From NCBI GenBank assembly GCA_002401295.1, contig NVSR01000089.1, positions 1-7,920 of the forward strand: a DNA stretch of 7,920 nucleotides, in the 5' to 3' direction. The notes below the pieces were generated by a model. The model was not told the origin of the DNA and searched no databases. It saw nothing but the letters and a program-made list of their open reading frames with translations. Source of the DNA: SAR324 cluster bacterium (GTDB lineage Bacteria; SAR324; XYD2-FULL-50-16). Below are positions 1 to 5,603 of this stretch, one piece after another (positions within the stretch are counted from its first letter, which is position 1; every line of letters starts with the position of its first letter). Position numbers and translations under genes: made by a program.

Positions 1-1964
1 GGTTTTATGGTGATGCACCGGTTTATGACATCACCTTTTTGAATGTGACTGAGGCCCTCAGCCAAAAAAAAATAGTGGAAAAAGTTCAAACGCCGATACA
101 GACTTACCGACGATACTACGTAGCAGGAAAGTTCCGTGCTGATTATAATTTTAAACCTTTGGAGCCATTACAGCATGATATTGGTATTAGCTTTCGTCAT
201 AAGACATTTACCAAAGATGAGATGATTTTTATTCCCGACTTCTTGGGCATGCAAAGTATTGATGAAAGCAGCCTGACTGAAAGGTTGAACGGGAGCAATG
301 CTTTCTCCCTCTTACGACGTAAAAATTGGGAGTTGAAGGAGGCTGGATTTTATCAGGATGTTTTATCGGTGAGTAGTTTTGGGCATCCCACACTGCTAGG
401 TGTGCGGGGAAGTTTTCTCAATTACTCCCGTTTTAATTTGAAGCTCACCATTCAAAAAAAAGGATTTACCATTCAAAAGTATCTGCCCTATACAGTAGCT
501 TACTTTTTACTTTGGGGTAGTTTGATTTTCTTTAGTATCTATCAGATTTTAGTTTTAAAATATGGGAAAATCCACGTGCTAATACATTTAGCCTTACTCC
601 TCCTTTTAGGTATTGTAGTGGCTTGTAGCGCTGAGGTGGTGGGGAGCCGGTATATCCTGCAATCAGGCTTGTTTGAATATGAATATTGGATGTCAGTGGG
701 CTTTCAAATACTCTGGTGGTTGGGGGCATCAACTTTTATCTGTTTGGCGGTGAATGAATTGGTTTGGAACCATTTAGAAAAAAAATATGGGCGGAAAATT
801 CCAAAACTGATCAAATACTTTGCTGTTCTCTCCATTAATTCTCTAGGATTTTTCTGTATTATCGCTTTTGTCTTCGACCAGAAATTAACCAGTTTGTTGG
901 CAACCTCCGGTTTGATTGCCATGATCATCGGCTTGGCCCTGCAAATGAACCTTTCCAATGTTTTTTCCGGCCTTGCGATCAATATCGAACACCCCTATCG
1001 CATTGGTGATTGGATTAAAATTGGTACCTTTGACGAAGGGAAAGTGATGGATATCACTTGGCGCGCCACCAGAATTAAAACCAGGGATAATTGTATTTTG
1101 TCCATTCCCAACTCACAGGCGGCAGAATCCCCGGTTAAGAATTTCAGTTACCCTGATAATCAGGTAGGGCGCTGGTTTTTGATTCACGTTGACCCCTCTC
1201 ACAACCCTGCATATGTAAAGAAAATCATACTGGATGCGGCACTGACCACTGAAGGTGCCTCTGGTGTTTCGGCTAGTTTTAAGGGAATGGATGAAATTTC
1301 AGCAAAATACAATGTTTCTTATAACATTCCCGACTATGCTCAAAAATATCCCTTTGAGGAGAACCTGTGGAATAAGCTGTGGGTCAGTTTGCATAACGCC
1401 GGTATCAAGCCGGTGATTCAAAGGCAGGAACTCACCTTGCTCAACCAAAAAGACGCGCCCTTGCCCTCAATTAGTGCTTCGGATTATGCCGCGCAGATAA
1501 AAATTTTTGATCAACTTCCTGCAGACCTTCGCAATACTCTCAACGGTTTTTTAGAAATTATTGTGCTCCCGGAGGCCGTGGCTGTGATTGATCAGGGAAT
1601 CATCTCGGAAGAGTTCTATTTTATAGCTGAAGGAGTCATCACTGCCTGTGCCTGTATTGAAGGTGAAAAGCCAGTGGAGCTTTATTTCTTAGGCTCAGGA
1701 GATACTTTTGGTGAATATGCGGCACTCACAGGAACTAAACACCAAAGTTCTTTTTTCTCTCAAACGAAAACCAGTCTGATTAAAATTGATTTGCGGGATC
1801 TTTATGACCTGTTGAGAGTTCCCGAGTACTGTGTTTTTTTTGCGGAACACTTGGTGTATCTTCGAGAGGAATACAACCCTAATCTTTTCCCCGATGAGCA
1901 GGTTAGGTTAGAAGAAATTCAGCGAGTGCAGGAGCAGATTTTGAACAACCTGAAACAAAGCTGA
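1..1964 (+). CDS. MscS-family mechanosensitive channel with extracytoplasmic domain and C-terminal cyclic-nucleotide-binding domain (5' partial)
   Basis: The reading frame is open to the left edge (codons in phase from base 3, reading FYGDAPVYDITF before the TTG at 39), so the true start lies outside. Residues below count from the TTG at 39. Residues 1-148 are hydrophilic and probably extracytoplasmic; I cannot assign a family. Membrane helices follow at about 149-173, 179-200, 218-243 and 257-279. The MscS pore helix and beta domain cover about 283-372, with the small-residue-rich pore segment and the GLAINIEHPYRIGDWIKIG and IPNSQ motifs. The C-terminal alpha/beta domain runs to about 470. 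A CNB domain spans about 488-600, with FGEYAALTG at 557-565; the usual arginine nine residues after the motif glutamate is His568. Bacterial channels of the MscS-plus-CNB class are known and are generally thought to gate solute or ion efflux; some respond to cAMP. Here nucleotide binding is doubtful. The gene ends 39 bases before the binding-protein gene, suggesting co-transcription. The family call is secure; ligand and gating are inference. Confidence 0.9.
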   Translation, partial: FYGDAPVYDITFLNVTEALSQKKIVEKVQTPIQTYRRYYVAGKFRADYNFKPLEPLQHDIGISFRHKTFTKDEMIFIPDFLGMQSIDESSLTERLNGSNAFSLLRRKNWELKEAGFYQDVLSVSSFGHPTLLGVRGSFLNYSRFNLKLTIQKKGFTIQKYLPYTVAYFLLWGSLIFFSIYQILVLKYGKIHVLIHLALLLLLGIVVACSAEVVGSRYILQSGLFEYEYWMSVGFQILWWLGASTFICLAVNELVWNHLEKKYGRKIPKLIKYFAVLSINSLGFFCIIAFVFDQKLTSLLATSGLIAMIIGLALQMNLSNVFSGLAINIEHPYRIGDWIKIGTFDEGKVMDITWRATRIKTRDNCILSIPNSQAAESPVKNFSYPDNQVGRWFLIHVDPSHNPAYVKKIILDAALTTEGASGVSASFKGMDEISAKYNVSYNIPDYAQKYPFEENLWNKLWVSLHNAGIKPVIQRQELTLLNQKDAPLPSISASDYAAQIKIFDQLPADLRNTLNGFLEIIVLPEAVAVIDQGIISEEFYFIAEGVITACACIEGEKPVELYFLGSGDTFGEYAALTGTKHQSSFFSQTKTSLIKIDLRDLYDLLRVPEYCVFFAEHLVYLREEYNPNLFPDEQVRLEEIQRVQEQILNNLKQS

Positions 1965-1994
1965 TCTCTCCTGTTTATTTTATCTTTTAGACCT

Positions 1995-2003
1995 GGGAAA
2001 AGG
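1995..2003 (+). promoter_or_regulatory. Candidate ribosome-binding site of the solute-binding protein gene
   Basis: GGGAAAAGG ends immediately before the ATG at 2004. The purine run is a plausible but non-ideal Shine-Dalgarno sequence with very short spacing. It supports this start because the signal peptide begins right here. Confidence 0.4.
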
Positions 2004-2804
2004 ATGGCCTTAAAGTTTTTTCTCTGTATTTCATGCCTGATTTTTACTCTCAGTCTCCAAGGTCAGGAAAAAATCAAGGTAACCATTTATGCAGATAATA
2101 ATTCCCCTCCCTATGCCTTTGTATTGCAAAAAAAAACAGCTGGTATTTACACGGAAATAGTACAGGAAATATTTATCCGTATGGATAAATATGAGATCAC
2201 CATCAAACCGGTTCCCTGGAAATATGGACTTCATTTACTCAAAACAGGCAAGGGTTTTGCCTTGTATCCCCCCAATCGATACCTTAAAAAACGTCCTTAT
2301 ATCCGCCCTTATTCCCTGCCGATTCTGGTGGAGCAAGTGGTGGTATTTTGCACGGAAGACACCCTCAAAGTTGCCAGAAAAATTTGGCCCGATGATTATT
2401 TTGGTTTGACCTTTGGCAATAACACTGGATTCAAGTTAGGTGGTGAGAAATTTGATCAGGCTCTCAATCAGGGCAAAATCGAAATGATCGAGCAGGAGAC
2501 AATGGAGGAGAATCTAATGAGGATGGCAAAAAGAGAAATTGATTGTTACTTGAATGATCGCTTTTCTATTCTCTGGACTATCAAACAGATGAAACAAAAG
2601 AGGGTTTATAGGCCCCGTATTCATGCCAACTTCGTGATGGGCGCAATCATTTCCCAAGAGCAAGGTTATCTGGGATTTACCTATCGGGATAAGGGAAAGT
2701 ACGATTACAAAATTGATTTTGTGACAGAGTTCAACCAGCAATTCCTGATCTTAAAAAAATCAGGAAAAATTGATGCTATCATCCGTAATTTTTTTGGAGA
2801 TTGA
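2004..2804 (+). CDS. Periplasmic solute-binding protein, family 3-like (SBP_bac_3)
   Basis: A 266-residue protein. Residues 1-20 form a signal peptide (Lys4, then a hydrophobic core, with likely cleavage near LQG-Q); no lipobox is seen. The mature part begins with a first beta strand, KVTIYADNNSPPYAF, followed by GIYTEIVQEIF, as in family-3 amino-acid-binding-type domains. ALYPPNRYLKKRPYI around 86-100 occupies the place of the usual T-x-R ligand-binding motif, with Arg92 as the candidate carboxylate-binding residue. TFGNNTGF near 136-143 opens the second lobe, and FLILKKSGKIDAIIRNFF is the typical C-terminal end. The length fits a stand-alone periplasmic protein. No ABC permease or ATPase gene is adjacent; the upstream neighbour is the MscS-type channel gene, 39 bases away. 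It may therefore act as a sensor or scavenging component rather than a transporter subunit, which is inference. The ATG follows directly on GGGAAAAGG, a purine-rich but closely spaced ribosome-binding site. The ligand is unknown. Confidence 0.85.
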   Translation: MALKFFLCISCLIFTLSLQGQEKIKVTIYADNNSPPYAFVLQKKTAGIYTEIVQEIFIRMDKYEITIKPVPWKYGLHLLKTGKGFALYPPNRYLKKRPYIRPYSLPILVEQVVVFCTEDTLKVARKIWPDDYFGLTFGNNTGFKLGGEKFDQALNQGKIEMIEQETMEENLMRMAKREIDCYLNDRFSILWTIKQMKQKRVYRPRIHANFVMGAIISQEQGYLGFTYRDKGKYDYKIDFVTEFNQQFLILKKSGKIDAIIRNFFGD

Positions 2805-2825
2805 AAAACTACACTTCTTTTACCA

Positions 2826-2874
2826 ATCGTCGCTGAAAAGCCTACGGCTGAAGCCAGGGGGGGGCAGCGATGAT
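2826..2874. repeat. Long stem-loop in the gap after the solute-binding protein gene
   Basis: ATCGTCGCTG (2826-2835) pairs with CAGCGATGAT (2865-2874) over ten base pairs, one of them a G-U wobble. Inside it a second small hairpin forms: AGCC (2839-2842), loop TAC, GGCT (2846-2849), followed by a run of eight G at 2857-2864. It begins 22 bases after the stop codon at 2802-2804. No T-run follows, so it is not a standard intrinsic terminator. It could stabilise the upstream mRNA 3' end, be a structured RNA, or be a repeat element. The right arm overlaps the start of the gene relic described next, so chance pairing is also possible. Confidence 0.5.
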
Positions 2875-2968
2875 AAAGGACCTGGCGGGAGGAGTTACTA
2901 TCGGTCAGATCAACGATCATACCTATGCCTTCGTCGGATTATAGAGAATTGGAGGTATCTTGGTTTAA
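2866..2968 (+). pseudogene. Relic of an MSP130 / choice-of-anchor-I-like surface protein gene
   Basis: Codons from 2866 read S-D-D-K-G-P. After a 2-base deficit near 2884-2890 the frame shifts and reads GVTIGQINDHTYAFVGL from 2891, then a TAG stop at 2942, then RIGGILV and a TAA at 2966. From memory of the MSP130-like/choice-of-anchor-I family, the conserved core is SDDKGPEPEGV...YAFIGLERIGGIMVYD. The relic follows it residue for residue, with GAG (Glu) changed to TAG, ATG to TTG and a Tyr codon to TAA. The family is an extracellular, beta-propeller-like protein of several hundred residues, so only about 35 codons survive. I recognise it by motif only; no alignment was run. It is not translatable as it stands. 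Confidence 0.55.
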
Positions 2969-3056
2969 TTTACAATAATCTTACAAGTTATTGATTCACT
3001 TACCCATCTGCTCTGGTTTACTAGCCTTGTTTCCCCCCTCTGTTGCTTTTCCAGTC

Positions 3057-3087
3057 TTTACAGCATTTAAGGTAGATTATCTATAAT
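3057..3087 (+). promoter_or_regulatory. Possible sigma-70-type promoter for the EAL/GGDEF gene
   Basis: TTTACA at 3057-3062 and a perfect TATAAT at 3082-3087 are separated by 19 bases, slightly longer than the preferred 17. The -10 box overlaps the first ATG (3086-3088). If it is used, transcription would begin near 3094 and translation would have to start at the next in-frame ATG, 3158. This is weak evidence because AT-rich gaps often contain such boxes. Confidence 0.25.
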
Positions 3088-4915
3088 GACAGTAAAAACT
3101 AAACATGCTTTCCAATTATTGGATGGCGCCTACAGTATTCAAGGCAGATCACCGATAATGACTTCAAAATATAACTGGCCCTTAGTCGTCAAAATTTTAA
3201 CCTTTGCTTTTCAACCGATTGTCAGTGTTCGCAATGGAAACTGTTTGGGATACGAAGTACTCCTGCGAAATTGGAAAGAGGCGGGCTTTACCTCAATTGA
3301 TGAGGTTTTTAACCAAGCTTTTGAAGACAACTATCTCTATAAATTAGATCTCCAACTGCGGGAAAAGGCTATTCGGAACTTTAAACAATTACCGGGAAGT
3401 AGCAACCTGCGCTTATTTTATAACTTGGATAATCGTGTCCTGGAAATGCAGGATTATTCAACTGGAAATACGGTGGAGCTGCTTGCCAAGTATGATCTGC
3501 CGACTAGTACTCTCTGTTTTGAAATCTCAGAAAAGCATGATCTAACCCATAAAGATCAGTGGTTAAAGCCACTGCATAACTACAAAAAACAGCACTTTCA
3601 GGTAGCCATCGATGATTACGGCACTGGCTTTGCGGGGATGAAACTTCTTTATCAGGCGGAACCCAATTTTGTAAAAATCGATCGCTTTTTTATCAGTGAT
3701 ATCGCCAAGGATAATAAGAAAAGGTTATTCGTTTCCAAAATAGTTGAACTGGCCCATTTGATGGGAATCAGTATCATCGCTGAAGGTGTGGAGACGCAAA
3801 AAGAGTATTATGCCTGTAAAGAAATCGGTTGTGATTTTGTCCAGGGATATTTTATCCAGAGACCCATGTTGGATCTCGAAAAACTGTGTCTTGAGTATGA
3901 CCACATTGCTGCTTTGGCCAAAAGGGATCAGCGCAAACGCTCTGATGATCAATGGATGATATCCAAGGAAATGAAAGAAATATTGGCTATCCCTATTACT
4001 ACTGATATGTTTACTGTTTTTGAGATGTTCCGCCAAAACAAACACAGGAATTTCTTCCCCGTAGTGGATGAAAGGAGCACTCCTCTAGGCATGATTCATG
4101 AGCAGGATCTTAAGGAATTTGTTTATTCTTTATACGGCAAGGATCTCTTGCAAAATCGTTATTCCGGCAAGTCCTTGATTGATTTTATTCGCCCTACACC
4201 CGTGGCTGATGTGACCTCTCCGGCAGAGGAGATTTTAAAAATTTTTACTTCCGATAAGGATGCCGAAGGAATCATCGTGACTAGAGATACTTATTATATT
4301 GGTTTCTTGTCAGCACGCTCTCTGTTGAATGTTTTGAATGCTAAAAATATTGCCATTGCGCGGGATCAGAATCCACTGACCAGGTTACCGGGCAATCACA
4401 TAATTCAAGATTATGTGGAAGGAGCCATTCAAGATCAGGTCAGTCAATATACTCTGGTTTATTTTGACTTCGATAATTTCAAACCTTTCAATGATCGCTT
4501 TGGTTTTCGTGAAGGGGATCGGGCCATTCAAATGTTCGCAGATCTGTTACGAAAACACTTTTCTCAGGAAAATGAGTTTATAGGGCACATTGGTGGGGAT
4601 GACTTTTTTGTCGGCTTCAGCAACATAAATTTTGAGGAATCGTATCAAAAGGTCCTGCAGATCAGCACCAACTTCGCTTCTTCTGTGGAAAGTCTTTATC
4701 CAGTAAAGAACCGGAGTCTAGGTTATATCAAAGCTATGGACCGAGAGGGAGTATTGCGAAGAATTCCCTTGTTAACCGTTAGTGCTGTCATATTGCAGTT
4801 GAAGGTAAATCATCAAAAGCTGCCAGCGGGCCTCATCAGCGGAACTTTGGCCAAAATGAAAAAAGGAGCTAAAGCAGCGGCCGATAAAATCTGCGCTGCG
4901 TCCATTGCTTCATAA
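3086..4915 (+). CDS. EAL - CBS pair - GGDEF protein, probable c-di-GMP phosphodiesterase
   Basis: A 609-residue soluble protein without membrane segments. The EAL domain (about 38-270) keeps its catalytic set: Glu57 in EVL, Asn113, Glu146 in FEISE, Asp176-Asp177 in DDYGTG, Lys197 in VKID, Glu233 in AEGVE and Gln253. Hydrolysis of c-di-GMP to pGpG is therefore likely. A CBS pair (about 290-420, including FFPVVDERSTPLGMIHEQDL) probably senses an adenine nucleotide. The GGDEF domain (about 427-515, starting NPLTRLPGN) carries GGDDF at 503-507, with Asp for the usual catalytic Glu. The RxxD inhibitory site is absent, with QENE in its place. The cyclase half may be regulatory or inactive. EAL-CBS-GGDEF is a known order among cytoplasmic c-di-GMP proteins. 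The ATG at 3086 has AAGGTAG ten bases upstream; the ATG at 3158 (residue 25) is a possible alternative, since the first 24 residues look non-domain. The gene stands alone between two long gaps. Confidence 0.92.
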   Translation: MTVKTKHAFQLLDGAYSIQGRSPIMTSKYNWPLVVKILTFAFQPIVSVRNGNCLGYEVLLRNWKEAGFTSIDEVFNQAFEDNYLYKLDLQLREKAIRNFKQLPGSSNLRLFYNLDNRVLEMQDYSTGNTVELLAKYDLPTSTLCFEISEKHDLTHKDQWLKPLHNYKKQHFQVAIDDYGTGFAGMKLLYQAEPNFVKIDRFFISDIAKDNKKRLFVSKIVELAHLMGISIIAEGVETQKEYYACKEIGCDFVQGYFIQRPMLDLEKLCLEYDHIAALAKRDQRKRSDDQWMISKEMKEILAIPITTDMFTVFEMFRQNKHRNFFPVVDERSTPLGMIHEQDLKEFVYSLYGKDLLQNRYSGKSLIDFIRPTPVADVTSPAEEILKIFTSDKDAEGIIVTRDTYYIGFLSARSLLNVLNAKNIAIARDQNPLTRLPGNHIIQDYVEGAIQDQVSQYTLVYFDFDNFKPFNDRFGFREGDRAIQMFADLLRKHFSQENEFIGHIGGDDFFVGFSNINFEESYQKVLQISTNFASSVESLYPVKNRSLGYIKAMDREGVLRRIPLLTVSAVILQLKVNHQKLPAGLISGTLAKMKKGAKAAADKICAASIAS

Positions 4916-5174
4916 AAACCTCCTCTTTCAGCAAATTCACTCAAGAAGCTTTCCAATACTTCATGGAGGATGAAGGTGTATTTACCCTCTTTACTTCCAT
5001 ATCCTAAGGGCTTGATGTTGGAAACACAATGAGCCTTTTCTTCGGAAATACTGTGTGCCTTAAAGCGATTCTAAAAACTTTTCACTCCAGTAGGTCCCAT
5101 TTTTGTGATCCCAGAACCTTTTTGCAAGGCTGGTAAATTAAAAAAAATAGAACAGTATAGATAAAAGAGGATTG

Positions 5175-5261
5175 ATGAATACGTATTTAAATATTTCTGG
5201 TGTGACGCTATCAGAGCCTGAAATTACAAGTACTCCTGGAGTTTGTTTTACCCGAATTTAA
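5175..5261 (+). CDS. Very short hypothetical ORF (28 aa), doubtful
   Basis: ATG at 5175, preceded by AGAGG at 5166-5170, and ending in TAA at 5259-5261. The product begins MNTYLNISGVTLSEPEITS and has no signal peptide, membrane segment or domain that I recognise. It lies in a gap that also contains possible gene relics, so it could be a fragment of an older gene or chance. It is listed only because the start has a plausible ribosome-binding site. Confidence 0.15.
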   Translation: MNTYLNISGVTLSEPEITSTPGVCFTRI

Positions 5262-5336
5262 ACTCTGAAGTATTAATGGAGATGTTATAATCTTTTTGCC
5301 ATTAATTTTTTTTTAGAAATATCCCACTAAATGAGG

Positions 5337-5362
5337 GCTCTTCAGATCGAAGAGCACCTTTT
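5337..5362 (+). terminator. Terminator-like hairpin
   Basis: GCTCTTC (5337-5343) pairs perfectly with GAAGAGC (5349-5355) around a 5-base loop, followed after ACC by TTTT (5359-5362). The short T-run and its 3-base offset make it a weak intrinsic terminator. It lies about 420 bases after the EAL/GGDEF gene, so it could stop read-through toward the exporter gene. Confidence 0.35.
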
Positions 5363-5471
5363 GTAAGCAAGGTAATTTGAAAGGGAATACTCTGTCCGAT
5401 ATACTCAACCATGGCTGGATCTCCTCTTCCGGCAAGCTTGAGATAACCTCTGCTAGATTCTAAAAAAAAGA

Positions 5472-5537
5472 TCACCACGAAGAACACGAAAAATAGGGCT
5501 GGTCTATTCTTCGTACCCTTCGTGTTCTTCGTGGTGA
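5472..5537. repeat. Perfect 19-bp inverted repeat built from 9-base TTCGT units
   Basis: TCACCACGAAGAACACGAA (5472-5490) is the exact reverse complement of 5519-5537, with a 28-base loop. The right side is a tandem series of three 9-base units: TTCGTACCC (5510-5518), TTCGTGTTC (5519-5527) and TTCGTGGTG (5528-5536). The left arm holds two matching units in reverse (5473-5481 and 5482-5490). I recall similar CACGAAG/CTTCGTG hairpins scattered between genes in several bacterial phyla, but could not search. It is probably a dispersed intergenic repeat and may act as a bidirectional transcription stop or mRNA-stabilising hairpin. It lies 66 bases before the exporter start. Confidence 0.8.
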
Positions 5538-5593
5538 AATAGAGCTTATCTCAGAACGACCATAGTGATTTTTTTGGACAGTTTTCTGAGAAT

Positions 5594-5598
5594 GGAGG
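5594..5598 (+). promoter_or_regulatory. Ribosome-binding site of the MMPL exporter gene
   Basis: GGAGG at 5594-5598 stands five bases before the ATG at 5604, ideal spacing. An in-frame ATG at 5592 overlaps this site and has no ribosome-binding site of its own, so 5604 is preferred as the start. Confidence 0.75.
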
Positions 5599-5603
5599 AC
5601 AAA

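Larger units (their letters stand above)
4916..5603. other. Long gap of about 690 bases without a convincing gene
   Basis: No frame here shows a complete recognisable protein. On the minus strand about 4920-5085 a frame reads through VSNIKPLGYGSKEGKYTF, and another just upstream reads FWDHKNGTYWSEKFLESL (near 5120-5060). They would join only through a frameshift, so a decayed minus-strand gene is possible but unrecognised. On the plus strand 5175-5261 is a 28-codon ORF (ATG, with AGAGG four bases upstream) with no recognisable domain. On the minus strand 5302-5550 is open and includes RGDPAMVEYIGQSIPFQITL, but has no ribosome-binding site or good start. A nine-T run lies at 5306-5314. The hairpins are listed separately. 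Confidence 0.5.

Noticed and set aside
39..41. TTG at 39 as the start of the channel gene
   Set aside because: The frame stays open and protein-like from base 3 (FYGDAPVYDITF), and no ribosome-binding site precedes the TTG. The gene enters from outside the window.
2826..2880. c-di-GMP (GEMM) riboswitch suggested by AAAGCCTACGGC before a c-di-GMP gene
   Set aside because: The upstream half of the motif, with its GGCAAACC-type segment and tetraloop receptor partner, is not visible. Part of the stretch is also explained by the gene relic.
2770..2994. 74-codon plus-strand open frame overlapping the end of the solute-binding protein gene
   Set aside because: It has no ribosome-binding site, overlaps a secure gene in another frame and crosses the frameshifted relic. 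I briefly considered its end (LGLIYNNLTSY) as a GAF-domain piece, but the MSP130-like reading in the neighbouring frame fits better.
4960..4976. CTTCAT-GGAGG-ATGAAG hairpin as terminator of the EAL/GGDEF gene
   Set aside because: The stem is only six AT-rich base pairs and no T-run follows.
5302..5487. 61-codon minus-strand ORF as a real gene
   Set aside because: It begins with GTG inside the palindrome, lacks a ribosome-binding site and has no recognised domain. It is kept only as a possible relic.
5592..5594. Upstream in-frame ATG for the exporter
   Set aside because: It overlaps the GGAGG site that is ideally spaced for the ATG at 5604 and has no site of its own.
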